Assembly: GCF_950295315.1 (NCBI RefSeq)
Contig: NC_080171.1
Span: forward strand, 28,836,682 to 28,900,681
Source: Erinaceus europaeus
Lineage: Eukaryota; Chordata; Mammalia; Eulipotyphla; Erinaceidae
Direction of reading: 5' to 3'
DNA: 64,000 nt
Within the stretch, counting starts at the first letter, position 1, and every line of letters starts with the position of its first letter. The notes below the pieces were generated by a model, which saw nothing but the letters and a program-made list of their open reading frames with translations, was not told the origin of the DNA and searched no databases. The translations under genes were made by a program, and so were the position numbers. This document shows positions 1 through 12,203 of the stretch, piece by piece.

Positions 1-1571
1 GGTGTGGTCATCCAGGGTGTGAGAAGACCCAAGCGCCATGACACAGGGCCCTTCTGTGCCCTCTAGAGCTCCCCGGGTACAGCCAACCTTGCCTACTTAT
101 GTCCTAGAATCCTTCCTTTGGGAACTTCTTGAACTCAGTGCCTCCAGTTTGACCTTTGACCCTATGGGTTCCCCTACCCTCTCACTCTCCTGGCTGGCTG
201 ACCCTTCTGTGAGATGCAACTGAAATGGAGGCCACTTACCCACACCCTTGCTATACAGGCATGTGATTGGTCCTCCCACTCTCTGTTTTGTGTCCGGCTC
301 AGTGTGGGTTGTCCGAAGGTGGGACCTGGGTGCTATCTGTAGCACCCTTGACTATCCGCCTCCTCCATGAGCCACTCACCGGCCAAGGTCCAGCTGGTCA
401 GCTCAGGGCAGTGACAGCCATCTATCTCCTGGGGTCCTGGAACTTATACTCCAGCTGGTTCAGCCCTAGCTGTGGACACAGGTTGCATGCACTATCTCCC
501 TGAGCCTTGGCCTCCCTGTAAAGGGGGTGAAATGTCAGTCCCACAAAGAGTAGCTGTTGGGGGGGAGGCTTGCAGAGGGGACAGAAAGGAGATTCTTTAG
601 GGTGACAGGTGAGCCACCAACTGCAGGTGAGGCCCTTCAGGAAGGCTGCTTGGGGCTACCCTGGGTACGAGAGGGCAGGGTGCAACACTAGGCTGCAGTG
701 GGAGGGAATGATGCCACAGAGAAGTGGCCCAGCCTTTATTGTCCTGGGCAGGACACAGGCAGTCAAGCCCAGCTGACTCTGAGGTTAGGCCCGAAGGCAG
801 TGGAGCTAGGCTGCTACCTCAGCCAACTAGTAAAGAGAAGAGCAGTGGGACAGATGCCCAAGGAAAGCCAGGGAAGAGGGACTGGGATCCCCATTCAAAG
901 CTGTACCACCAGTGGGGAATTTACAGGCATAAAGTCAAAAGTGGGACTAATCAGAAGGACAAGTCTCTCCAGCTGGTCTGAGTATGAAGAGCTTCCACCG
1001 TGGAGGCACTGAAGAATGACCTTTCTGGATGATTCATCCACTTTCTGGGCGGCTTGAAGGTAATTTCTAGCACATGGAAAGGGAGAAGCCTGATTCTGGG
1101 AGATACAGGGTTGGGGGTGATGGAAGAGTGCACCAGAGGCATGAAGAGGTCAGAGGACTGAAAGGTGGGGTCAGGGACATGCACACTAGCAGTAGGTCAT
1201 GCCTGTGGGCTCCATCTGCACTTTTTGTTCAGGGAACAAGTACACAGTGGAGCCCAGGGACCGGCATCTGCTGGGTTCTGAAACACTCTAGGGCCAGCAT
1301 CTTAGGGTGAGGTGAGCCTGGCGCTGGGTGGGTATTCATTGGGAGAGAAGACTGGGATCCCAGGTTCCCCTTGGAGGTACACACAGATCTCAGTTTTGGT
1401 GATAACCCAAAGCTGGAAGCCAAGTTTGAGGACAGTACCCTGCCTGGCACCGGTGTGAGGAGCTCCTGTGGATGCAGAAACATTCTCAGCATCAGAGGTC
1501 AGCAGCAAGATTTCCTGCAGATAAATTTTGTTTTTTTTAAAAAAAAGGACACCATAAAATACAAAAATATT
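1..1571. other. Unidentified upstream flank of NELFB
   Basis: No exon chain, RNA gene or repeat could be recognised on either strand. The short open frames are unsupported by splice context or by similarity to a known family. In other mammals the neighbouring genes on this side of NELFB are ciliary or testis genes, but nothing here could be matched to them. Confidence 0.4.
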
Positions 1572-1812
1572 AAGCGCACATGGTGCAAAGCGCAAGGACC
1601 ACCGTAAGGAACCTGGTTCAAGCCCCTGGCTCCCCACCTGCAGGTGAGTTGCTTCACAGGCGGTGAAGCAGGTCTGTAGGTGTCTTTCTCTCCTCTCTGT
1701 CTTCTCCTCCTCTCTCCATTTCTCTGTCCTATCCAACAACGACTACATCAATAACAATAACTACAACAACAATAAAAAAACAAGGACAACAAAAGGGAAA
1801 ATAAATATATTT
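1572..1812 (+). mobile_element. SINE type A (tRNA-derived), diverged
   Basis: It has the tRNA-like head (CGCACATGGTGCAAAGCGC), a degenerate B box (GGTTCAAGCCC), the CCACCTGCAGG core and a CAA/AAC-rich tail. It runs directly into an AT-rich microsatellite. Confidence 0.75.
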
Positions 1813-1882
1813 AAAAATGTATATACATACATGTATATACATATATATATATATATATACATAATGTATATACATACATGTA
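1813..1882. repeat. TA/ATAC microsatellite
   Basis: Alternating TATA and ATACAT tracts follow the tail of the preceding SINE. It probably grew from that tail. Confidence 0.85.
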
Positions 1883-2059
1883 TTTCGCTAAAATAGCATT
1901 CATTCCAAAATTCAAGGCAGGCGGACCCAGCCGCCGGTAACCCCACCTGGTCCAGCCCCTCTTCTGCTGCCCTCATCCCGGACCTGGGACAGGGTTCTGA
2001 GAACAGAATGGACCCAGCTGGAGGCCAGCACACCACGAGAGCCGGAAGCTAGCTGCTTC

Positions 2060-2640
2060 CTAGGTGGTGCCGGCGGCCTAGGTGGGAGGAGCCAAAAGCT
2101 CCGGGTGGGCTCTGTGGCGGGGGCGGGGCCTCGTCCTTGGGTCATCCAAGCCCCACCCCCGCGCGCGGCTCCGCCTGCGTCAGCTGAGCATAACTCCCAG
2201 GAACCTTTGCGCCCGTGGCGGCGCGATTTCGCCGGGACAGCTAAACAAACGGATCGCGCGTGCGGGGCGGAAGTGGGCGGCTGCGGCCAGAGGGGGGGCC
2301 GAGCTGCGGCGGGAGCTAGCCGAGCTGGAGGGCTCCGGGGAGAGGAGTTCGGCCAGGGCCCGGGGCCCGGGCGAGCGGGCTGCTGGAGGGTCTACAGTGG
2401 CCGCCGCGGCAGCGCCGCCGGGAGAACACGGCGGAGATGGGGCGCCAAGCCGGGTGGGGGCGGGAGCCGGGGCGGGGGCCGGAGCCTCGGCCATGTTCGC
2501 AGGGTTGCAGGACCTGGGTGTAGCTAATGGCGAGGACCTGAAGGAGACGCTGACCAACTGCACCGAGCCGCTCAAGGCCATCGAGCAGTTCCAGGTTTGC
2601 AGGCCCGTGGAGGCAGGGAACCCGGGAAACTGGACTGTTA
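2060..2640 (+). promoter_or_regulatory. CpG-island promoter of NELFB
   Basis: The stretch is strongly G+C and CpG rich, unlike the flanks, and covers the first coding exon. Visible elements are a GC box (GGGCGGGGCC, 2121-2130), a CRE/bZIP-like TGCGTCAGC at 2176-2184, and an ETS site (CGGAAGT, 2268-2274). There is no TATA box at a suitable position. ETS plus GC box without TATA is typical of dispersed housekeeping promoters. The transcription start cannot be fixed from sequence alone. Confidence 0.8.
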
Positions 2641-5600
2641 ACTCCGGGGATGGGCAGCTGGGTAGTTTCCAGTCTCTGCAGTTCAACCCGCGCTGCCCAG
2701 CGTCCCGTCCCCCCCCATGCTGGGGGTCGGGAGTACCAGTCCAGATGTGGAGATGTGGCTGCGGTTTCTTTTGTCATCTGAGTAAGCAGAATTGTTTCGG
2801 CAGACAGAGAATGGCGTGCTGCTGCCCTCCCTGCAGTCGGCATTGCCTTTCCTGGACCTGCACGGAACTCCTAGGCTGGAGTTCCACCAATCGGTGTTTG
2901 ACGAATTGCGGGACAAGCTGCTGGAACGCGTGTCAGCCATCGCCTCTGAGGGAAAGGCCGAAGAGAGGTAGGTAGGCAGGTGAGAGGTGCGGTCTGAAAC
3001 TGATTCAGGGCACTTAACTATCCCCTGGGCTGCATGGCCTTACTCATAAAAGGGACCACCCCTGGAGACTGGAGCCTGTAGCTGTCGTTCTTTTGGGGAT
3101 AGACAGGTGGCTGCTTCTGAGGGTGTTCCTTTTTTCCAGTATTAAAAAAATATATCAGAGCATTGCTCAGCTCTTGCTTATGGTGATGCTGGGCATTGAA
3201 TCTGGGACCTTGGAGTTTCAGGCATGAAAGTCTTTTGCATAACCACTATGCTCTCTTCCCAATCCAGAGGAGATTCTTTAGTAGTAGGGGTTTTTTAGGT
3301 ACAAGAAACTGGAAGACCTCCTAGAGAAGAGCTTCTCTCTGGTGAAGATGCCCTCTCTGCAGCCTGTGGTGATGTGTGTCATGAAACACTTGCCCAAGGT
3401 AGAGTGCCCCATTGCTGAACTGTGCTCCTGCTTGGTGGAGACAAAATGTGAGCTTGTCCAGGGCTCAGCATCACTCTAGGGAGCTTTCTTCAGCTGCCTG
3501 CCCGTGGAAGGGTATGGCCTCTGCTCTGTCTTCTCCCTGATGGCCACAGAGTCTGAAGCTTGATCTTTGGGGCTGGAGGCAGGGGTGTCTTCTCTGGGAA
3601 AGAACTGCTTATGTCAATATAAGGCTTAGGGGATCTGTCACATTTGCCCCTGGTGACTGATTAGGGCTCCAGATGGTCACTACTTTGGGGAACTGAGGCA
3701 TCTTGACAGGTCTGCGGTCTGGGGAGAGACCCTGGGGCATAGATGCCTCTCATAGGTCACTTGTGGGATCTGGTAGGTTCCTGAAAAGAAACTGAAGCTG
3801 GTGATGGCTGACAAGGAGCTGTACAGAGCTTGTGCTGTGGAGGTGAAGCGGCAGATCTGGCAGGACAACCAGGCGCTCTTTGGTGATGAGGTGTCCCCGC
3901 TGCTGAAACAGTACATCCTGGAGAAGGAGAGTGCACTCTTTAGCTCCGAGCTCTCTGTTCTGCACAACTTCTTCAGTCCTTCCCCCAAGACAAGGCGCCA
4001 GGGAGAGGTGAGACAGAATTGTGTGCTCAGTAAGGCCATGTCTTTAGGGAATGCATGTCCTCACCCCTTGAATGTTCAGTTGATCTGTTCCTAGAATGGT
4101 AGGCTGGCAAGTTTTTATTTATTTACACATAGCTGGCAAGTTTTTATTTATTTATTTTTTATTTTATTTATTTTATTTTTGAGAGAGATGCAGAGAGAGA
4201 AAGACACAGAGAGAAACACCAGAGCAGTGCTCAGCTCTGGCTTATGGTGGGTGGGGGGATTGAACCTGGGACTTCGAAGCCTCAGGCATTGAGAGTCTCT
4301 TTGCATAACCATTATGCTATCTACCCCCTTTATTTATTTTTAATGCTGCACTGGGGCCATATGCATTCCAGATGGCACCACCCAAGTTCGCCTCCTGGTG
4401 CCAGCTTACTTGGTCTTTTTTAAAAGAGGGGGAGAGGGACAGAGAAGTGAAATGCTATAGCACCACTCTGGATTTTTTTTTTTTTTTTTTTTTAACCAGA
4501 GCACTGTTCAGCTCTGGTTTATGGTGGTACTGGGGATTGAACCTGAGACTTTGGAGCCTCAGGCATGAGAGTCTGTTTGCATAACCATTAAGCTATCTAC
4601 CCTCCACCCCGTTTTTTTAAATTAATTAATTAATTAATTAATTAATTTTTAAATCTTTACTTATTGGAGAGAGACAGCCAGAAATCAAAAGGGAAGGGGA
4701 TAATAGGCAGAAAGACAGTGATACCTGCAGCACTGCTTCACCACTCGCAAAGCCTTCCCCCTGCAGGGTCCTTGCGCACTGTAATACGTGCGCTCAACCA
4801 GGTGCACCACCACTTGGCCTCACCCCTCCATTGTTTATGGAACACCCAGTACTGTCTGTAATGCTCTGTAGAAGGGCTTTTAGTAAACAATGACGGCTTC
4901 CGGGACAGACATGGGGCATCTGGTTAAGTGTTCACATTAAAAATGACAGCTTCTGAAAAGATATTTTCTTTTGGGTACTTAATATTACATCTTTACGCTA
5001 CACCATTGAATGAATCCAGAACTTCAAGTATGTGTGATATCTGTGATATCATTAAGTGACTTCCCTGGCCCAGTGTTAAGTATTTTATTTGAAGAGAGAG
5101 AGAAGAGACACAGCAAGGAGAGACACTGTAGCACCTTTTCACCAGGAGCTCTCCTGGTGGTAGGGTTTGAACCCATGCCCTTTTTCATGCTAAGGTGCAT
5201 TCTCTCTCTCTCTCTCTCTAATCTTTTAAAAAAATCTATTATTGGACAGAGACAGAAATTCAGAGGAGGGAGAGAAGGTACAGAGAGAGAAAGAGAGACA
5301 GACATCTGTAGTACTGCTTCACCACTCATGAAGCTTTCCTCCTACAGGTGGGGACCAGGGGCTTGAACCTGAGTCCTTGAATACAGTAATATGTGCACTT
5401 AACCAGGCCACTGCCTGGACCTCTAAGGTGCACTGTCTATTGGGTGAGGAGTTTCTCAACTCCCAAAATTCACATCTTTAATTTGCTGATGTGATATGTT
5501 TTTGGTGTGAATTCTTCATTTCCTACTCTTTAGGAAACTGAGTTCAAGACTTCATCTTTGTAGTAAGATTGGCATTGTTCTACACTCAGATTTGGAATGA

Positions 5601-8344
5601 GTGACACATTTTGAAACTACATGATTGGTTAGCTTCAGACAAACCGTTGGTAGAAGAATAACGTCAGCTAGTAAGTAGAATAAACCTTTCTCGTGTCTTC
5701 ATTAAAAAACAGTGAGATCAGGGCTGGAAGGTCAAGGCTGAACAGAAATGCCACCACCCAACAGGGAGCCAGTGCTTTGTGAGAGCAACTGAGCGAGACA
5801 GACATCTGGAGCCGTCTGAGATGGTGCTGGGTTGTCTCCGTCTGCAGGTAGTGCAGAAGCTGACGCAGATGGTGGGGAAGAACGTGAAATTGTACGACAT
5901 GGTGCTGCAGTTCCTCCGTACCCTCTTCTTGCGCACACGCAATGTGCACTACTGCACACTGCGTGCCGAGCTGCTCATGTCCCTACACGACCTGGACATA
6001 AGCGACATCTGTTCTGTGGACCCGTGTCACAAGGTGCTGTCCCACTTCCCTCTTCTCCCTCACTCCTCCTCGGAGGTGAGCTGGTCCTAGTGCCTGATCT
6101 GACTACACAGCCATCTACTGTGTGCCCCCCTGCACCTCTCCTGGCATCCGAGCCAGAGCCAGCTGTCCTTTACCACTCTTTTCTCCCTGCTATCTTCCTC
6201 TGTCCAAGCCTTGGTAGGCCCTGAAGCCACTCCTGAATCTAGCCCCCCCCCCCCAAGTCTCCTCTGACATTTTTTCACAGTCCTCTAGCCCTTTCCCATT
6301 CCAGAGTTCTCAGATGTCTCACTGATGTGCTCTGGGCCCTGGACGATTTGTTCTTCTCACCATTCCCAGCATGGACATGGGGGTAGGCACTGAGACTGCA
6401 GGGCCTCCAGAGAAGCTCCTTTTAGAACAAAGCATGAGTATTGTCTCTTCATGACCTGGCCCTGGAGTGCTCAGGGGCTCAGACTGGTTTGCCTCAGTGC
6501 TGCCTGGGTCTGGTACTAAGGTGAGGCAGGCCTCAGTGAGGTTCTTCTTCTTCTAGCGTTTGCCCTTCTTCCGTAGCCAGTCAACAGTGTCAGGTTGAGC
6601 CTGATGTAGAGTTCGAGACCTCCTTTGAATCTGTGAGGTACTTCAGTGGGTCACGTACTGGGTGTGATACTGCCTCTGACCACCTGATGGTGCTCCTCTT
6701 CTAGTTCACTTGGTGCCTGGATGCCTGCATCAGAGAGCGGTTTGTGGATAGCAAGAGAGCCCGGGAGCTGCAGGGGTTTCTGGATGGAGTAAAAAAGGGG
6801 CAAGAACAAGTCCTCGGGTGAGACTCAGCCCCCAGGGTTCTGTCCTAGAGGTGGGAACACTGTCAGTGACTGGGTGTTCCATTTTAAGAGAACTGTGGCA
6901 TCTCGACCTGTGCTCCTGGAGACAAAGCCTGGCCTGAGTGAGACACTGGGTCTGGCTCAGGTTTGGCTGTGAGCTGAGATAGATCGGAAACCGCATCCTG
7001 AGGGCCTGCTGTACCTGGAGGGGTGGGATCTGCTTCCTGTGTGGCCTGGCCATGCAGTAGGCTCTGGTGGGCTCCTCTAACCTCTCTTCCACTCCTTCCT
7101 GCCATAAATTCTGCCATTGTGACTAGAGTTAATGAAACTGGGGCAGGCTCTCAGAACTTATTTAATCATGTTATTAAAAAAAAAAACAACAAAACCACTT
7201 TTCCACAAGTTTGATGAGTAGAGTAAATTAAAGTTACAAAGTATGAGCTTTTCTCTGTAGAAAGTTTGGTAGGGTTGGTGTGACCTCAGTGGTGGGGGCG
7301 TCAGCTGAGGTATCCCAGACTGTGGCTGCCTTTGGTGGGTCTGGAGCTTCCCAAGTTAATGCTGTGGTCGTTGATGTGTACATAGGGATCTGTCCATGAT
7401 CCTGTGTGACCCCTTTGCCATCAACACCTTGTCACTGAGCACAGTCAGGCACCTACAGGAGCTGGTTGGCCAGGAGACGCTGCCCAGGGTAAGTGGACTT
7501 GCGGTCTGTGTGGGTGTGAACTGCTGCTGGGTGAGCACTGCTGAGGCCTCTTTCCCCACAGGACAGCCCTGACCTCCTCCTCCTGCTTCGGCTCTTGGCA
7601 CTGGGCCAGGGGGCATGGGACATGATTGACAGCCAGGTGTTCAAGGAGCCCAAGATGGTAATGGGGGTTGGGGGTGGGAGGATCATTCCACTGCTTTGCC
7701 AAGAGGGGCTGTGGGGTTTGGACACTACATGACTGTGTGTGGGAGACTGCTACCTACTGACTCTTCCTCTGGGATGGGACAGTGGCCCCTGGGTCACAGC
7801 TTTTAATATTTTCTGACCATTGAGGCCTTATGCCCATGCAGTTCCACCACTCTGGTCCATTTTTTTTTCTTTTTATTTCATATAGGGAGAGTCAGAAAAA
7901 GGAAGAGATTCTGTAACACTGCTTCACCACCTGTGGAGCTTATCCTAGTGTTGGTGCCATGATGCTCCCGTGTGGTGCTGGAGCTTGGACCAGGGAATTT
8001 GTTCTCAACAAGGTGCATGTTGTATAGGGCAAGCTGTCTCCTAGGACCCACAAAGCTTTGCTGGAGACTTGTGGCCTGGGAGGCGGCAAAGTCAGAAAAG
8101 CGCTGGGTTTCAAGAATGAGGTCCCAGTTTGATCCGCAGTATGAATACGTCAGAGTGGTGTGCTGGTTCTCTTTTCTTCTTGTTTGTGTATATTTGTAAA
8201 TACAGTTTAAAAAAAACTTTATTTTTATTGGCACCAGAGTCATTGCTGGGGTTCAGTGCCAGCACTGAATCCACTGTTCCCAACAGCCTTTATTTCCCTT
8301 CTTTGTCCTTTCTGTTTTATTGGATAGGACAGAGAAACTTAGAT

Positions 8345-8380
<36 letters not shown>

Positions 8381-11266
8381 AAGACACTTGCAGGGGGCCA
8401 GGCAGTGATGTACCCGGTTAAACACACATAGTACTAAGTGTAGGGACCCACACAAGGATTCAGGTTTGAGACTCCACTTCCCACCTGTAGGGGAAAAGCC
8501 TCATGAATGGTAAAGCAGGTCTGCAGGTGTCTCTCTCACTCTCTATCTTCCCTCCCCTCTCAATTTCTCTCTGCCATATCTTAGTAAAAAAAAAGACAAA
8601 AAAATGGCCATCAGGAGCAGTGGATTTTTAGTGCTGGCACGAAGTCACAGTGATAACCCTGGAGGCAAAAAAAAAAAAAAAAAAAAGACACTTGGCAGAC
8701 CTGCTTCACTGCTTGTGAAGTGTTCCCCCCTGCACGTAGGGAACAGGGACTCGAACACCAGTCCCTGTACTTGGTAATATGTGCATTTAACTGTGTGTGC
8801 CACCACCTGACCCTTAACTTATTTATGTAAATGACAGAGATACAGAGAGACAGTAGAATACTGTTCAGCTCTGGCTTATGGTGGTGCTAGAGAATGAACC
8901 TGGGACCTCAAAGTCTCAGGCTTGAGTCTTTGCAGAACCATTATACTGTCTCCCCAGTACTCCCCCCCCCTTTTTTTTTTTTTAAAGAGGCATGCTTTGG
9001 GGTAAATGCCCAAGAAGAATGTTCTGGGTATTTTAGTGGACTGGCCACAGAGCAGTACTCCATAAAGATGAGGTTCTGGCAAGGGCTGACTGGGTCAGGT
9101 CAGAGGAGTAGACTGAGAAGATCAGGAAGGTCATCTCCAGAGGTGGGCAGCAGGGGCAGGCCTCTAGACTAATGTTAGGCTAGCAGATAAGGAAGCCAGT
9201 GCTGGCTCAGTACCCAGGACCTCTCTCACCACAGGAAGTGGAGCTCATCACCAGGTTCCTGCCTATGCTCATGTCTTTTGTGGTGGATGATCACACCTTT
9301 AATGTGGACCAGAAGCTTCCGGCTGAGGAGAAGGCCCCCGTTGTGTATCCAAACTCACTTCCAGAGAGTTTCACTAAGTAGGCAAGGACACAGGGGAGGC
9401 TTGGCCTGGGCCGTGGGAGGTGTGTGGCCAGTCTTTGGCTGACGGCACATGCGCTCCTGTGCAGATTCCTGCAGGAGCAGCGCATGGCATGTGAGGTGGG
9501 GCTGTACTACGTGCTGCACATCACCAAGCAGAGGAACAAGAACGCACTCCTGCGCCTGCTGCCAGGGCTCGGTGAGTTAGTGGCCAGACAACTGCCAGCA
9601 CTTTAGGTTGACCTGGAGGGGGTTTTGGTATGCAGTGAGAGCCTGGCTGTCCTACCCTGTACCCCAGTGACCAGTGGGGTATGTACTCTTAATGTCCCCA
9701 GACATGACATGACTGATCAAGTACCCCTCCCAGGCTGTAATGAGGCTGTTTCCCTCTGGAGCCTTTTAATGCAGCATAGTGAGGAAAGGCCAGTGGGGTA
9801 CTATAAGCCAGGGAGATGGATGGGGCTAAATGGACCCTCCTGGAAAAGCAAGTTGTAGGTGGAATTAGGTAGAAAGGACTTCTGGGGCACGTACACACAC
9901 ACAACACACACACGCCACCCTTTTACATACCAAATTTTTCCTGCAGTATAGATCTTGGCCACCCCTTGCCAGGTTTGCTCCTAGATCATCGATGTGTCTG
10001 CAGCTACTGTTTCTCAACTCTTCTGTATGGAGAGAGCTGTTCTCTGTGGTGTTAATTTATACCTAGCTACCATCTAGGTGAACAGAACACACTCCTATTG
10101 CTGTGGAGGGTGGAGGTTACAGTCAGGCTAGGGTAAGACTGCCTTCCTCTGGATCCTTCTAGCCATGAGGTGGCTGAGACTTGGGTCTAGATGTATGGCA
10201 AGAGCACAGCTGGGGAGGCCAGGGGTCCTGCTGCAGTGACACCTGCAGATCTTCCTCACAGAGTTGCACTGTTTCTTGGCCTCCCCTGGTGGCTCTGCCT
10301 TCCTGAGTTCTTGTTAGCGGTTGTCACTGAAAGTCCCTGGTACAGTCCCCAGGGGTTCCTCTGCTGTCTCATGTCTTCTGTGGTTTAGAGAAGGCAGGTC
10401 CTGCCATTGTTCCCATCCTTGGGTGGCACCACTTTTATTTATTTCTCTCTGGTTCTGGTCTCTTCAGGCTTTCTCTCCGAATCAGTTTAGTCCAGTGTGC
10501 CTTGGCCACTGGACAAAGCCACATGTGATGGGCTCAGCCCTGATGTTGATCCTCCTTCTGGCTGTTGTTCTGTTATTCCCAAGGCCTGTGGTCTGGGGTG
10601 GGGTCTGGGTGTTGGCTTGGCAGCTCACTGGCTGCACTTGATTGCAGTGGAGACCTTCGGTGACCTGGCTTTTGGGGACATCTTCCTCCACCTGCTCACC
10701 GGGAATCTGGCACTGCTGGCAGATGAGTTTGCTCTGGAGGACTTCTGTAACAGTCTCTTCGATGGCTTTCTCCTCACTGCCTCCCCGAGGTCCTGTCCTG
10801 GGCACCCTGGGTGGAGTGGGACACCCAGGCAGAGTGGGAAAGGGTGGGGCTCTGGGAGACGGTGGGAGGGACCCGCTCAGGTCCTGCCTCTTGGACGTCT
10901 TGCAGGAAGGAGAGCGTCCAGAGGCATGCACTGAGGCTCCTTGTCCACCTGCACCACCGTGTAGCCCCATCCAAGCTGGAAGCCCTGCAGAAAGCGCTAG
11001 AGCCTACAGGCCAGGTGGGTGTGCCCACCGCCCCACCCCTGATGCTGTCCTGGTAGTTAGGGTTGGAGTAGGGGCTCTGTGTGGCCTGGGTTGCCCCCAC
11101 ATCGTGCACTTGCCCACAGAGTGGAGAGGCTGTGAAGGAGCTGTACTCTCAGCTTGGTGAGAAGCTGGAGCAGCTGGACCAGCGGAAGGCCAGCCCTGCT
11201 CCGGCCACAGAGACACCCACCCTGGAGCTGCCCCTACCTGCTGTGCCCGCCCCAGCTGCACTCTGA
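2493..11266 (+). CDS. NELFB: Negative elongation factor B, 13 coding exons
   Basis: NELF-B (COBRA1) is a subunit of the nuclear NELF complex (A, B, C/D, E), which with DSIF holds RNA polymerase II at promoter-proximal pause sites. It is also known as a BRCA1 cofactor. Coding exons: 2493-2594, 2804-2967, 3299-3398, 3777-4007, 5848-6033, 6705-6817, 7386-7488, 7562-7657, 9235-9377, 9465-9571, 10648-10789, 10906-11014, 11120-11266. All junctions are GT-AG and phases agree. The joined frame is 1743 nt, giving 580 residues, which is the length I recall for human NELF-B. Recognisable segments include the start MFAGLQDLGVANGEDLK, TELSVLHNFF-like helices in exon 4, the FTWCLDACIRERF segment in exon 6 and a Pro/Ala-rich C-terminus. 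The start ATG at 2493 has G at -3. The frame stays open upstream to 2082, so a longer N-terminus is possible. The intron 11 donor (GTCCTG) is weak but gives the conserved ASPRKE junction. No disruption was seen. Confidence 0.96.
3140..3262 (-). mobile_element. SINE type D fragment
   Basis: Read on the minus strand it has the head with TTATGCAAA and a B box like GGTTCAATCC. It lies in NELFB intron 2. Confidence 0.65.
4130..4330 (-). mobile_element. SINE type D
   Basis: On the plus strand it shows the reverse complement pattern GCTCTGGCTTATGGTGG, then ATTGAACCTGGGACTT and CATAACCATTATGCTATCT. An A/T-rich tail lies at its left end. It is in NELFB intron 4. Confidence 0.75.
4470..4606 (-). mobile_element. 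SINE type D with long poly(T)
   Basis: A 21-base T run (the reversed A tail) precedes the AGCTCTGGTTTATGGTGG body and the TTGCATAACCATTAAGC head. It lies in NELFB intron 4. Confidence 0.78.
4619..4648. repeat. (TTAA)n microsatellite
   Basis: About seven tandem TTAA units lie between two SINEs. Confidence 0.85.
4650..4822 (-). mobile_element. SINE type B
   Basis: In reverse orientation it has TTATTGGAGAGAGACAGCCA, CTGCTTCACCACTCG and the head complement CAACCAGGTGCACCACCAC. Confidence 0.75.
5080..5212 (-). mobile_element. Degenerate SINE fragment
   Basis: It has a GA-rich start, a CACTGTAGCACC-like body and a TTGAACCCATGCC B-box complement. It is too diverged for subtype assignment. Confidence 0.45.
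5225..5425 (-). mobile_element. SINE type B
   Basis: It has TTATTGGACAGAGACAGAAA, CTGCTTCACCACTCATGAAG, a GCTTGAACCTGAGTCC B-box complement and a CACTTAACCAGGCCACTGCC head complement. Confidence 0.75.
7805..8035 (-). mobile_element. Degenerate type B SINE fragment
   Basis: The order GAGAGTCAGAAAAAGG, CTGCTTCACCACCTG and a GCTTGGACCAGGG stretch resembles a decayed type B element in reverse. It is in NELFB intron 8. Confidence 0.45.
8040..8200 (+). mobile_element. SINE type C, diverged
   Basis: The order GGGAGGCGGCAAAGT, GTTTGATCCGCAGTATG and a degraded GAGTGGTGTGCTGGTTCTC follows the type C layout seen better at 39697 and 58437. Confidence 0.5.
8345..8376. repeat. (GA)n microsatellite
   Basis: A perfect GA run lies within SINE-derived sequence in NELFB intron 8. 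Confidence 0.9.
8394..8685 (+). mobile_element. SINE with A-type extended tail
   Basis: It has a GGGGCCAGGCAGTGATG head, a CCCACCTGTAGGGG core, then the extended 3' module (AGGAGCAGTGGATTTTTAG, ATAACCCTGGAGGC) and an A tail. This is a composite of two SINE modules. Confidence 0.7.
8688..8812 (-). mobile_element. SINE type B fragment
   Basis: It has CTGCTTCACTGCTTGTGAAG, an ACTCGAACACCAGTCCC B-box complement and a head ending GTGTGCCACCACCTGACCC. Confidence 0.65.
8816..8960 (-). mobile_element. SINE type D
   Basis: It has CAGCTCTGGCTTATGGTGG, GAACCTGGGACCTC and CAGAACCATTATACTGTCTC in the reverse-complement order of type D. It is in NELFB intron 8, 275 bases before exon 9. Confidence 0.7.
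9887..9913. repeat. Short (CA)n tract
   Basis: An interrupted ACAC repeat in NELFB intron 10. Confidence 0.7.
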
Positions 11267-11828
11267 AACTGTACCCGGGACCACCAAGCCCTGATTGGCC
11301 AGAAGTGTCTCCCGGACCTGAGCACCTCTCCTGAAGGGAGACCTTGGGCCTGACCCAGGAGACAGAGGCTACATCCTCACTCTGCCCCAAACTGGGTCCC
11401 AGAGCCACCACTGAGATGAACTGGTGGTTCTGCTTGTGGGCCCCTGGTTGGTTTTTGCCCTGAGCCTGCCATAGTCACCGTGGCCCTTACCCCCCATCCA
11501 CAGATGGGTTCCTGCCCGGTGTGCTGCGTCTCCCACTGTAGCAGATGCAGGACTCAGGATCAGAGAGAGGTCACCTGTGTTCCAGAGGAGGTGGTGGGGC
11601 CCAGAGAAGGGACAGGGCTGGCTGTAGGCAGTGTAACACACTTCGGTGCTCCAGGGATTGTTGTATCCCTCAAAGACTTAGGGAGGTTGCTTGGTTGAAC
11701 CAGGACCCCACAGGCAGCATCCAACACTGGACCTGCTGCCGCCTTGGTACCTGGGACATGGCTCCTTGTTCAACTGCACTCTTAAGGCAGTGTGGACCCT
11801 CTTTTGTACATGTGAATCTCACCATGTA

Positions 11829-11834
11829 AATAAA
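11829..11834 (+). terminator. NELFB polyadenylation signal
   Basis: A canonical AATAAA lies 563 bases after the NELFB stop codon, and a GT/T-rich GGTGTTTGGTT follows immediately. The 3' UTR is therefore about 0.58 kb. Confidence 0.85.
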
Positions 11835-12183
11835 AGGTGTTTGGTTAATCCAGTGGATGAGTCCTTACCATGGGGTTGGTGGTTGGCTGTGAAACAGGTG
11901 AACAGGTACATTTCCATCTTTGGGGGACAGCAGCAACAGGCAGTAACACCAGGTCTCAGGGACCCCCAAGACCTTGCAGGTGTAATGTCACACAGTACTT
12001 TCTGCCACTTTGGCAGCAAACTCCCCTCCCCCCAAGGGTCCTGGAAATGGCTCCAAAGCTTGGTTGCTCTGCATGCCCAGACAGATCACTGTCCTTCCAA
12101 GTTTAGCTCCCACAAGGCCCAGGCTGAAAGAACACCCCTCTACCCCCCTTCCCACAAGACCTGGGTGGTTTAGCACCACTCCT

Positions 12184-12203
12184 ACACACACACACACACA
12201 CAC
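12184..12203. repeat. (CA)n microsatellite
   Basis: About ten perfect CA units. Confidence 0.9.

Noticed and set aside
2180..2843. Long minus-strand open frames across the NELFB CpG island
   Set aside because: They are CpG-island shadows of exon 1 and the 5' UTR. There is no splice or motif support.
10497..10970. Open frames of 145-172 codons around NELFB exons 11 and 12
   Set aside because: They read through introns in the wrong frame. The spliced frame explains the coding signal.
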